Assembly: GCA_007922225.1 (NCBI GenBank) | Contig: ML679961.1 | Location: 67,097,075-67,161,074 of the forward strand | Source: Emydura subglobosa | Taxonomy: Eukaryota; Chordata; Testudines; Chelidae | Length of the DNA: 64,000 nucleotides | Reading direction: 5' to 3' | Notes under the pieces: model-generated | Databases searched by the model: none | What the model was told of the DNA's origin: nothing | What the model saw: the letters and a program-made list of their open reading frames with translations, nothing else | Program-made: the position numbers and the translations under genes | In this document: positions 37,924 to 48,587 of the stretch, piece after piece | Numbering within the stretch: position 1 is the stretch's first letter | Layout of the letters: each line of letters starts with the position of its first letter

Positions 37924-39850
37924 GATGCATTGGTAATGGTCCAGGCCTACAATGAATTGAAGGAACTTCCTGTGTGCAGGCTGGATATGGAAATAAGTGT
38001 CCTTTAAATTGAAACCTGTGAACCAGTCATCTTTGTTTAGGAAGGGGATACTAGAGGCCAGGGTAATCATTCTGAAGCTCAGGGGCAGATGAAGATATTC
38101 AGCGTTCAGATTTAATATTGGCATCCAGCTTTCTTTCTTCTTGGAGATGAGAAAATATCTTGAGTAGAATCCTTTTTGTGTGTGCTGAAGTGGTAGGGGC
38201 TCTATAGCTCCCAGATGCAGCCAGGGAGTCTACTTCCTGTCTGAGAAACAACTTGTTACCGGTGTCCCTGAAGCTGGATGAGGAAGGAAATTTTTTTGGG
38301 TGAGTGGGAGGAACAGAAAGGAACTCTACTGTATAATCAGTAGTGGTAATCTCAAAAACCCATCCATCTGATGTTACATGCCAAGGAAAAGTGAGCTAGG
38401 CAACCCCAAACGGGGTGTAGGAGTTCTGTGTGGGTGGATGTGGCAGGGAGACTGATTCTTCACTCCAGAGGGGATTTCTTCACAGGAAACAGGGGCTGGA
38501 AGGAGAATGAAGAGGTTCTTCTTAATATGCTGCATCCTTTGGCATTTCCTAGGAGGCCCATAAGGCCTTTGATGGTAGAGTGGTTGAGAGTCTGGTCATT
38601 GCCTATAAGACTGAGGTGTGAAAAATTTCCTTGGTGGTGCCAAGATATATTTATCCAGAGAGCAAAGAGTTGCACTCAAGTCTTTGAAGGTACATAATGA
38701 TTCATCAGTTTTCTCACTGAAGAGGTTATTTCTCTCAAAAGGCAGATCATAGTGGATTGGACTTCTTTGGCAAATCCAGAAGATTGGAGCCATAACACCC
38801 GTGTCAAAACTATGGATGTTGCTATCAAGCAGGAAGCTGTGTCTGCTGCATCCACTGAAGCCCAGAGGGCTGAGTTGTCTAGCCAGTTTGCCTGCATGAA
38901 TAATTGTCTGGAACTGGAGCCTATTTTCTTGAGGCAGTGAATTCTGAGAATTTATTGTAATTAATAAAATTATACTTTGACATTAACATTTGGTAGTTCA
39001 CTATGTGAAACTGTGAACTTGGTTCTTCTCTGTTCTTTTCAGCATGAGAACGCAAATGGCTGGAGTATGCCAGATCATCTTGGCTGTTTCTAAAATGGCC
39101 TCATTAATAGGCAATGCTACCTTTCTGGGACCAGAACTCTGGAGGATAGCCAGTGGCTTAACTATGTGGATGGGCAGTGCTGTCAGTACCGATGGTCTCA
39201 GTATGCCTCAGTCAACAGTACCAGGGAGTGGTGAAAGACGGTGCAGGGACCTCCTTGGTTAGGACAAGATCCAACAATATTGGTGATTCTGGGTCTTCAT
39301 AAATAGCAAGGTCCTCCAGAATGCTGTATCTAGCCCCTATTGCTGTAGAGTGGACTGGGGTTCTGTCCATTGGCGGTGATATGATAGTGGGTTTGGTTCT
39401 GACAATTCCTTTTCTCAGTGCATCAGCCTCCAGCAGTGTAGGCAGTATACACTCTCTTCCTTCTTCGTCGGTACCAAGAATTGTCCCATCCCTTTGGCTG
39501 TCAACTATTTTAGGGCACTCTTAGTTCTTGATTCAAAGTTAAGGGGAGTTCGCACTCATCTTGGATTATGGATGGTGCAGCATAATACTTTCTCAACAAT
39601 TGGTCAGTTAATCTGGGCCATTGCAGAGAGGTGTTGGAACTATGGCTCCACTTTCTCCCCTCTCTTGCTCCCTTACACTGGTTTGTATATCCCTAGCTTC
39701 ATAGAAGCAGCAGTCCCGGCACAACTCTCAGTTATGCAATTTAGGATATTAAATCATGTAGATAAAATCTTCAGATTTTGGACCTTTGGCTTGAATGGAT
39801 ATGTGAACACAATTAATAAAGCTTTGGCTATGGCTAAATCTACTTAAAAT
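37924..39850 (-). mobile_element. DIRS-type retrotransposon fragment: gag-like region and start of reverse transcriptase
   Basis: Minus strand. The upstream part (38897-38600) reads DNSALWASVDAADTASCLIA and VLWLQSSGFAKEVQSTM, then, one frame over, NNLFSEKTDESLCTFKDLSA, which I recognise as the conserved end of the DIRS gag-like protein. Downstream (38124-37925) is the reverse transcriptase start: FRMITLASSIPFLNKDDWFT and LKDTYFHIQPAHRKFLQF, containing the first catalytic Asp (L-K-D-A-Y-F-H in relatives). The frame then breaks into a hAT terminus at 37923. A non-DIRS stretch sits around 38940-39040. This copy complements the RNase H piece at 31.3-32.6 kb, so they could be parts of one element, but 5 kb of other DNA separates them. 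Confidence 0.78.
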
Positions 39851-40590
39851 CTGAAATATAAAAGTTAAATCTTTAGAGTTTACTATCAAATGCCTTTTCA
39901 GCATCTGTACATAGAACAATATTATCCTAGGTTTGTTGGAGAAATGGATTAAGTTATATAATATTTGAGTTACCTAAAACTCTGTAAGCAGAGCAGACAC
40001 AACGTGAGTCTGAATTTACAATTTGGACTAGGAATATATCCAGTTTATTCAACAATATTTTAGTTAGTATTTGTCAGGCAAGGTTGTATCTTGTCATCCA
40101 TCTTGTTTGGAGTTGCTATTGACTTTGTTATGTGACAGAGTGTCAAGTATGAAAACAGACATTGCATGGATAGATGACAAGCTTGGAGACAGACTTTTCA
40201 AACATTTGTCACTTGAAGATAGGCTGCAAAAGACCAAGAATCTTGCAAATTCTACCAAGCAAATAGATTTTACTATCAATAAATAAAAATGGAGGTTATG
40301 AAAATTAATTTACCTACTAATGATTGTATTTACTTGGAAGGTGAAATACTTGAAAACTGTTAATCACTTATCTGGGTAGCATCATTCATGATACTGATGA
40401 TTACATGTTTGATGTAAACTACAAAGCGGGTGTAGGAAGTACTGTATTTTTAAAACTTAATACAGTATAAAAGCCTAATGTGATTAGCAAAACCACCAAA
40501 TTTAAGATTTTTTTGAAGCAATATTCTAAGTGTCCTCCTAAATAGGGAGGAGTCCTAAGAAAATAATAAGACCATCCAGTACAAACTGAA
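39850..40590. other. FUT8: FUT8 intron, unassigned; possible LINE remains
   Basis: No firm assignment. Some plus-strand segments around 40140-40290 may be the diverged upstream part of the LINE end that follows. Confidence 0.4.
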
Positions 40591-40594
40591 GAGC

Positions 40595-40990
40595 TTTCAA
40601 TGCAGGTGTGTATGCAGAATATTCAAAGTAAAACAGACTGACAGAATATGTAATGAAGAGATTCTAGAATGGGCACAACTACCTATGAGAATACAAGGAG
40701 TATGGAAGAAGAGATTGACATATTTGGGACTTCTTTTAAGAATGGCCAAGAATAAGCATTTCCTTGGTGACACCACGGCAAGAGATGGAGATGACAACCT
40801 AGAGAAACACACTGAAACACAATAATGGCTGAAAGACATTATTACATATGAATATAAAGGTCATGGAAAAATGAGCGCTGGATATGGATGACTGGTGCCA
40901 TTTAACTTCTGGCTAATGCATCTGATGGTTCAGAAGAATGTGGATGATTTGAGGAAGAATGTGGATGATTTGAGAAAGAATGGTTAGTAT
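40595..40990 (+). mobile_element. RTE/jockey-like LINE C-terminal coding end
   Basis: The plus strand reads CNEEILEWAQLPMRIQGVWK then RLTYLGLLLRMAKNKHFLGD. This matches the block after the reverse transcriptase in APE-type LINEs (N-E-E-V-L-x-R-A-G-x-x-x-L ... R-L-R-W-L-G-H-x-x-R-M). The end carries a 20-bp tandem duplication (AGAATGTGGATGATTTGAG twice, 40934-40972). The remaining element upstream is too diverged to trace. Confidence 0.6.
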
Positions 40991-41032
40991 GAAAATAATA
41001 ATTACCTGTTCCAGGTTTTTTTCCTTTTAATG

Positions 41033-41034
<2 letters not shown>

Positions 41035-41098
<64 letters not shown>
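41035..41098. repeat. (AC)32 microsatellite
   Basis: About 64 bp of uninterrupted AC units, seen directly. This length and purity make it likely to vary between individuals. Confidence 0.98.
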
Positions 41099-41099
<1 letters not shown>

Positions 41100-41101
<2 letters not shown>

Positions 41102-42300
41102 CTCCTTTGTATGCAACTGGTAACTTCACTTACAGTGTCTGCACTTAAAAAGTATTCATTCATTTTGAGAGAGATGACTAGTTTCAGTGGTATTTCCCAT
41201 TTTAAGTACAAGAAGCTCTCTAAAACTGGTAGACTCTTTCAGTATAGAACACATTTTTTTTAAAGTGTGACCACTCTACAGAACACTTTATAAGAAAAAT
41301 TAAACAAGTCTTCTTCCTACCACCCATCCCTGCCCCAATCTGTTACTAACAGAATAAAAAATAAGTTTAATGAATGCTAATCCTTTATCAAGAATGGCTT
41401 TAACAAAATTCCTAATCTCTATTAAAGGGGCATCAACGGTCCACTTAGGCCTATATAAATAGCTTAATCTGTTTCTACTGCAATAATGCGGACTTCACAT
41501 TTAATTACCGCCTGACAGGGCACAGAGATTTATTTAATGCAAAATTTATTAAAATACAAATGGATTCAGTCCAGATGTCAACATGCTAGATTTCAGGTTG
41601 CATTGTGAGCTTTGTGTTGGGGGATGATAAGAATACATTTAAATTGTTAATACAATAAAACCAAAAGCCCAAAGACAAACACACTACTGCGTAAAACTAT
41701 GACAAAACAAAGCTAGCTACAAGAAAATTGCATTTTGTATGATTATGACAGCATTATATTTATGAAATAAACATAATTAAACTGTATAGTTGATTTTAAC
41801 TCTGATAGAAATATGACACTTAACATACTTGCGGAGAGAAAGCAGTAGCCATTACTAATGCACTTTGTATATATAACTTTTTCTGAAAGTAAATTTTGTG
41901 CTCATGAAAGATACCTGTAATGGGGGAAAACACATCTCTACCTTTTCTTCTTTATCTATCTAATTCATTTCTAAACATTCCTATAATCTAGGAAACACCA
42001 AACAAAAACAAGGGAAACAATCTGATTGCTGTATTGTAGTCTTTTCAGATGAAGTGGGAAATTTTCTCACACATGCACACACAAAATTTCTTTTGATTTT
42101 TAAAAGTGGTACAAAACTTTAACAGAGGTAGAGAACAAACACACCTATCTAAAGCTGAGACAAAGAATACATAGTACAAGATATACACAGCCAATACAAT
42201 TACAATTGATTTAAAATTGTATTGAAAATGAGAGGACTACATCACTTGAATAGTGAGACTCAAACGTTTTAAAAATGTTCTTGCTAAGATTATCTTCCTG
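41100..42300. other. FUT8: FUT8 intron, nothing recognised
   Basis: AT-rich, low coding potential, no repeat family identified. Confidence 0.55.
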
Positions 42301-42309
42301 ATCTGTTTT

Positions 42310-42648
42310 CTGACCTTCATTTTGGAGTCCCTCTTGTAGCTTCCTTAACCCTATTGTACACTTTCAGGTTTTTCTTGTCCTCATCCTCATGGCCTTTACA
42401 ACTCTTCCATCCTTCTTCTCAGCTTTTGTATCTTACTGTGTGACCCTACAGCTCCATCACTTACACTAGCCACGATTCCTTGTTTGTTGTCCACATCTTC
42501 CTCAAGGGTCTGCACTCTTTCTTCTGCGCTGCTTCTCATGTATCAAACATGGCCTCTTTGAACTAAATTGCAAGGCCTTGTTCGATGCATGAGGAGTGAC
42601 ACAGAAGAAAGAGTGAAGACCCTTGAGGAGAATATGGACAACAAACAA
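42310..42648. mobile_element. Head-to-head pair of LINE ORF1-like fragments forming a palindrome
   Basis: The minus strand from about 42546 down to 42390 reads SAEERVQTLEEDVDNKQGIV and then KIQKLRRRMEEL, a coiled-coil frame ending in a stop. The plus strand from 42589 reads MRSDTEERVKTLEENMDNKQ, the same sequence in the other direction. Arms 42480-42561 and 42566-42648 are therefore complementary over about 80 nt with a loop of only a few bases. The frame resembles the coiled coil of LINE ORF1 proteins, but the family is not certain. A CR1 3' end follows the right arm. Confidence 0.7.
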
Positions 42649-42649
42649 G

Positions 42650-43332
42650 TAACAGAATGTTAGGAACTATTAAGAAAGGAATAGATAATATGACATAAAA
42701 TATCGCGATGCCACTGTATAAATGCCCACACCTTGAATACTGCATGCAGTTCTGGTTGCACCATCTCAAAAAAAGGTATTAGAATAGGAAAATGTACAGA
42801 GAAAGGGAACAAAAATGATTGAGGGAATGGAACGGCTTCCAGACAAGGAGAGATTAAAAAGACTGGGACTGTTCAGCTTAGAAAAGAGATGACTGAGTGG
42901 AAATATGATAGAAGTCTATAAAGTCATGAATGGTGTGGACAAAGTGAATAAGGAAGTGTTATTTACCCATTCTCATACCACAAGAACTAAGGGTCACCCA
43001 ATGAAATTAATAAGCAGTATAGAACTCATTGCCAGAGGATGTTGTGAAGGCCAAAACTATAACTAGGTTAAAAAAAGAATTAGATAAGTTCATGGAGAAT
43101 AGGTCCATCAATGGCTGTTAGCCAAAATGATCAGGGATGCCACCCCAAGCTCTGGGTCCCCTCAAACGTCTGACTTCCAGAAGCTGGGATTGGATGACTG
43201 GGGATGAATCATTTGATAAACTGCCCTGTTCTTTTCATGCCCTCTGAAGCATCCAGTGCTGTCTACTGGCAGAAGATATGATACTGGGCTAGACGGACCA
43301 TTGGTCTGACCCAGTATGGCCATTCTTATATT
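42650..43332 (+). mobile_element. CR1 LINE 3' end
   Basis: Plus-strand CR1, 5'-truncated. The conserved 3' region includes GACTGGGACTGTTCAGCTTA (42860-42879), GGGCTAGACGGACCATTGGT (43287-43306) and CCCAGTATGGCCATTCTTAT (43311-43330), where it ends. Coding remains around 42720-42760 give the Y-C-M-Q-F-W-L-H-like block. Compared with the 17.45-kb copy it belongs to a different CR1 subfamily, judging by its 3' end. Confidence 0.9.
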
Positions 43333-43559
43333 TTTTCTTGTCCTCATTCAAGATGCTCCTCAAGACTCCTTTCTATAATGAAGCCTACAATAAAGTGCAA
43401 ACTAATACATGGCTAGGCAGATGGCCAGCAGGAATTTCTGCTATCATTAATATTTTTTCTATTATATTTTTAAACTAAACAAGCAAAAAAGTTAAATGAC
43501 TTTAAACTGTCTCACTGTGTAGATAGCTAATCTATATAACCTTGTGTGCCCATGGTCTC

Positions 43560-45540
43560 ATACCACTCTGAGCACAAAACAGGTTGATGTACCTAAACGA
43601 CAGTGAATCCATCAAAGCCAGATGAAAAGCTGATTTTGAGTCACTCCTGAACAGTGAGTCAACTGTCTCAGATACTACTATTGAATCCATACCGCAACAA
43701 CATGAAAGAGAATCACTTGCTGATCCCCTTGCCCTCAAAGAAGTAACATTAGCCATCATGCAAACTAACAGCAACAACATAGCAGGAACAGATGGCATAC
43801 CAGCTGAAGTCTACAAGTTTGGAGGTGAAGAACTGGTAAAGAAGCTCCATGAACTTTTTCTTCAAATCTGGTATAATGAGAAGATTCCGGAAGATTTGAG
43901 AAATGACAATAATATTATAATCTTTAAGAAAAGAGACAAGTTGGAGTGTGGAAACTATCAAGCACTGCCTTGCCATCCACAGCAGGGAAAATTCTTGCCC
44001 ATATCCTCTTAAATTGATTACTTCCCCTTGCTGAGGAAATATTACCAGAATCTCAGTGCTGTTTCAGACCATCTCGCGGGACAATTGACATGATCATGTT
44101 GCCCAACAAATGCAGGAAAAGTCTTGGGAGCAAAATCAGGATCTGTAGATGGCCTCTATTGATTTAACAAAGGCATTCGACTCTGTCAATCGTGAAGCTT
44201 TGTGGAAGATGCTGGCCAGATTCAGCTGTTCTCCAAAATTCAGTAAGGTCCTAACGCATCTTCATTATCAGATGATTGCTACCGTTCTTTGTAATGGCTT
44301 GGAGACAGATCCTTTTGTCCTCAAAACTGAGGTTAAGCAAGGTTGTGTTATTCCTCCAAAGCTGTTCACCTATTTAGCAATCATTCTGGTCCTCACTAAA
44401 AACTGTCTTCCCCACTGGAGTTGACATTCAATATAGAATGGATGGGCGGTTTTTTAACCTTTGATGTCTCCGCTCGAAATTAAAATCCTCTGGGCATCCA
44501 TTATTGATCTTCAGTATGCTGATTGTGCTATCCTTGCGCTTACTGAGACTGACTTTCAGTCCACACTAGATTTTTTTGCACAAATCTACCAAAGCCTAGG
44601 ACTTTCACATAATATCGAGAAGACTAAAGTGCTCTATCAGCCTGCCTCAGATCTTGTACACGAGCCACTACAAATTACTGTCAAGGGACTGATTTTGGAG
44701 ATAGTGAAGCATTTTTGCTACCTCAGTAGCCAACTATCTCAAAATACAAAAACTGACAGTGAGATTTAGTACAGGATCCAGTACACAAGTGCTTCCTTTG
44801 GGAAATTGCTCCGTCACGTTTCCATGAATCGTGACTTACAGAAGAACATCAAGATTCAGGTCTATAAGACAGTTGTCATCCATACGCTCCTTTATGGATG
44901 CGAAACCTGGGTGACCTACTGAAAACACCTTAAGAATCTGGAGGGGTATCACCAACGTATCCTTCATATCAAGTGGGAAGATCACTGCACTAATGCCACC
45001 ATCCTCACTGAAGCCAATGTCATCACTCTGGGTTGGACACTGTGTGTGGATGCCAGATTTTCACCTCTCAAACAAACTCTCTGCTCTCAGTTCACCTATG
45101 GTCAGAGATCTGGAGGTGGTCAGAAGAAATGTTACAAAGATACAATGAAAGCATATCTCAAGGAAACTAATGTGGACATCATAAGCTGGGAGAAGCAAGC
45201 CACCAACTGACCTCAATGGTGCCATATTCTCCATCAGGCAGTGGCCCACTTCGAGGATAAACATCTTGCCCTTGAAGCTGAAAAGAGAGAGAGAAGGAAG
45301 GAAAAAGGAAGAACTTTTTTCCAGCACCAGCTGATCCACTGGGAAACATTTGTATTTATTGTGGGCAGATCTGTGGTTCCAGGATTGGACTCCTCAGTCA
45401 TCTCAGGATTCATATGTAAACCCTGTGGTAGAGATCAGCCTCAAATCGAGGGATTGCCAAACAAACATGTGCCTGATGATGCCACCTCATTTTTCCTGTC
45501 CCAGTTTTTGTTTTGTTTTTCCATCTTGTTTTGTCTTTTC
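43560..45540 (+). mobile_element. APE-type LINE reverse transcriptase, long decayed copy with C-terminal zinc finger
   Basis: About 2 kb of LINE coding sequence in pieces. In order: IAGTDGIPAEVYKFGGEELV (43785-43840); GTIDMIM-like (44075-44100); MASIDLTKAFDSVNREALWK (44149-44208), with the first catalytic Asp; VKQGCVIPPKLF (44332-44370); LQYADCAILALTETDFQSTL (44509-44570); KTVVIHTLLYGCETWVTY (44868-44925); SGGGQKKCYKDTMKAYLKET (45110-45170); and CIYCGQICGSRIGLLSHLRI in a shifted frame (45350-45410), a C2H2-like finger. The catalytic box reads Y-A-D-C where relatives have Y-A-D-D-C, that is, one Asp codon is missing. Several stops and frameshifts make it inactive. The clade (RTE- or jockey-like) is uncertain. 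Confidence 0.85.
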
Positions 45541-45544
45541 TTAA

Positions 45545-45655
45545 ATTAGGCTGTAAACTTTTCAGTGCAGAAATTATTTCTTATTACACTCTTTGTCTAT
45601 ACAGCACACGGCACAATGAGGCCTCTACGAACTATTATAACACAAATTAAAAAAA
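45545..45655 (+). mobile_element. L3/CR1-like LINE 3' tail fragment
   Basis: GGCTGTAAACTTTTCAGTGC followed by TACAGCACACGGCACAATGA and GGCCTCTACGAACTATTATA resembles the widely conserved amniote L3-type 3' tail (T-G-T-A-A-G-C-T-C-T ... T-A-C-A-G-C-x-C-C-T-A-G-C-A-C-A-A-T-G). Non-coding; it follows the LINE at 43.56 kb directly. Confidence 0.6.
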
Positions 45656-45659
45656 CAAC

Positions 45660-46780
45660 ACTACAGTATATTTATCTGGGTCTGTAGTAATTTTTGTAGT
45701 TCCAAAAATGGAACCAAACTGTAAAAGAATTAGTTCATTTCCCTTTTCTCACTCATTTCATTTAACCACTATCAAGGTGTCTTCCATTTAAAAACAAAGA
45801 AATGAAACATGGGAGTTCCTTCTTTTCCCAGTCTTCCATTGTTATTGGTCAGATACATTTTAGTAGCAGGGAGTAAATGCAACTTGGCCCTAGAAATTTC
45901 ATATAGTTCAAGATTTAGGCCAATAATCTATATATTTTGGTTTTAAAAGGACCACTGAGTCTCCACACTTCCTCCAATTTATCCACCACAGATTTATTTA
46001 TGTTAGTAGACAGTGAGATACTGTTGCTACTTTGTAATGATTCACCTTTATTGTCACACAAAAAGATGTGCCATCCATTGACATTTTAATACCACAGTTC
46101 AAAACCACTTCTAGTTTGTTCCCACTGACTCATAAAACTACATCTCTTTGGGTTCCATTTTGAATTTGATTATTCTTTCTAAAGTCTAAAGAAGTCTAGT
46201 GTCCCTTAAGCTTAAAAGTGAGAAGGCGAGCACAACTGTATTCAAAGACAGCCTCTAACACCTTTCTCATGGATGATGACAGGCCACAGCAGTTAACCTG
46301 AGACTACAATTTCATTCACAAGTTAACATATTAGTGGCACTAAGAAAAAAGGATTTACAGAGAAATGGGGTAGGAGGAAGTTTATAATAAGGAAAGAACA
46401 GAAGCATCTTGAGGTTAAAAAAAAAAAAAAAAATTTCCTGTTGGACATAAAGTGTTGCATACATTTTGTAATCCTGGAAAAGCTATAGCCTTTGTTCAAA
46501 GAGAAGTGAAAACAGCCAGCCATGTTGAGGCCTGGAATTCAATGAAGCACAAATGTTTTCCTTAACAGTAAAGTATTCTTTTATTTCATTTTCAGTTTAT
46601 GTATTCCCATTACTATCCTATGTACATTTCCCCTAGACTAGATGGAACTTAACTCTAATTCTGACCTCTTAATGTTCATCCTATACCTGTCCTTTCAAAA
46701 TATTCCTGGTGCCATACCTACCTCACTTACATTTCCAATAGTGACATTTTCCGCTTAATTCACTTACTATACATAAAGAT
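45660..46780. other. FUT8: FUT8 intron, nothing recognised
   Basis: AT-rich; contains a 20-base A run at 46415-46434. No coding or repeat signature otherwise. Confidence 0.55.
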
Positions 46781-46790
46781 ATATTTAAAA

Positions 46791-47296
46791 CAGTGGTTCC
46801 AAACCTTTTTGGCTAAAGGGCCACAGATATTCTTACAATTCTGAAGGGCCACCCGTCTCCACCAGCAGTCCTCCCACCTCTCCACAGAAGGAGTTCAATG
46901 AGGAGGCTGCCTCCTTGCTGATCTCCAGTCCCTCTGGCTGTAGCAGGGAAACTGCACATGCCATGCAGCCCTGTGTGCTCCATCTGGGTCCCTAGGCAGT
47001 GGCTCCCTTCTACAGCCAGGGGGGTGGGAGATCAGTGCTCCCCTCCCTCTGGTTTCAGCAGGGACCCAGGCCGAGTGCTTTGCCATGATCCCTGCTGCAG
47101 CCAGGGGACGGGAGCACTGATCTCCTTTGGCTGCAGCAAGGAGCCTGCATAGGTCTTGTAGCCCCGCAGCAACGCACTCCGCCTGGGTCCTTAGGCAGCA
47201 GCTCCCTTCTGCAGCCAGTGGGAGGGGAGCAGTGGGTCACTTTGAAAGATCTTGCAGGCCACTTTTGGCCCCCAGGCCACAGGTTGGGAATCACTG
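46791..47296. mobile_element. hAT-type non-autonomous element with perfect 8-bp target-site duplication
   Basis: The octamer ATTTAAAA flanks both ends (46783-46790 and 47297-47304). The termini are CAGTGGTTCCAAACC on the left and, complemented from the right, CAGTGATTCCCAACCTGTGG. The 506-bp core is GC-rich, with a repeated motif TGCAGCCAG or CTGCAGC-AGGGA (46930-47225), and has no transposase coding. Typical hAT MITE. Confidence 0.9.
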
Positions 47297-47304
47297 ATTT
47301 AAAA

Positions 47305-48580
47305 TATGAATCAAACCTTCTAAAGTTCATCTGATCATTCATAACAGCTGGGCTGCTCATCTGCAACTCAGACTGTCAGCTAAATATATTTCAGGTGTAC
47401 AATGCTATCTAAAGATCTGCTGCTTCTTAACATAATTAGTGAAACAAACCCCCCCCCCCATGAGTGACATAACATATTGGAACAATGTTATCAGCAGGAC
47501 TACGCAGTCCACTCACTGATTAAAGGGAGGAATATTCTGAGTGAAAATCTTATAGTTTGAAGAGCCACATAGTTTGTGTATAACTTTTCCTCTCCACTTC
47601 CAGAGGCTGTATGTGACTAAGAGACCCAGCTGAACAATTAAATTTAAATAGAAAGCAACTGTGTCTCTATGGTCAGAGAGGAAACTGGCAAAGGAAAAAA
47701 GGACTTCCTTCAGCTCACTGTCTGAAAGGGATCACCACAAGAGATAGTGCCAGGTCATTTGAATGAGAAACAAGATCAGGTCAAGGTTGTGAATCACAGG
47801 ACTCTGAAGATAATTTACTTAGATTTGAAGAGGATAATATTATTAAGAATTTATATTATGATAGCATATATAAGCCCCTAATCAGTACCAGGGCCCCATT
47901 GTACTAGACATTATTACAGATATTTATGACAACATTTTAAGGGTGCATGTGAAGCTCCATGAAAGACATTATAGAAGTGCATGAGGCTATTAGTCTCAGC
48001 TTGCAAGAGTAAAATGTGACCAAACTGAAGTCAAGGCCCTGAAGCTAGAAATGCCTTCTCAAGATTCAGAAATCTGTTCTGATGCAAATAAACCAGGCAC
48101 CTAAACAAGCTACTACAATATCAACAAATTAATTAATTACAGAACTGATCTCTTCACATGTATCTTCAACTCTATATAGCTGAAAAGGCAGCAGGTTGAC
48201 TTGAGGATATGAACTACATCACAATAAAAGAATCTCATTACAAATTAGTATCACCATTGCAAAACATTTAGAGAACACCTTTAGGGCTGCAATTAGCACA
48301 AAAGGATGCATTTTGTACTGAAAATACTTGCTGTCAAGCTTAAAACTCGTATTTCATCTGCTTTTTTCTTACTGATATCTGGATGATACACATCCAAAAG
48401 ATCAAAAGTCCTGAATCAATTCTGAGAGCTCAAGATGGGAATAGGGAGCTGGTTCTATCACTGTAATGCTTGATAGAAAGACAAACTGAACAAAAGTTAG
48501 AAGGTAGGGTCTTTTACATCTATGGCTCCAGAATGTTTTGGGACAAAGAAATATGTGCACTTCTTCCTTCTTTTTTAATT
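47305..48580. other. FUT8: FUT8 intron, nothing recognised
   Basis: Unassigned sequence with a C10 run at 47450-47459. Confidence 0.5.
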
Positions 48581-48587
48581 ACAGAAA

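Noticed and set aside
38428..38697. Plus-strand 89-codon frame
   Set aside because: Shadow of the minus-strand DIRS gag-like region.
41035..41098. Regularly spaced repeat considered as a CRISPR array
   Set aside because: It is a dinucleotide microsatellite without spacers, in a vertebrate genome.
41002..41263. Frames encoding Cys-Val or Thr-His runs
   Set aside because: Direct translation of the (AC)n microsatellite.
43758..44769. Frames considered as a host reverse-transcriptase-like gene
   Set aside because: Stops and frameshifts between blocks and a damaged active site show an ordinary dead LINE.
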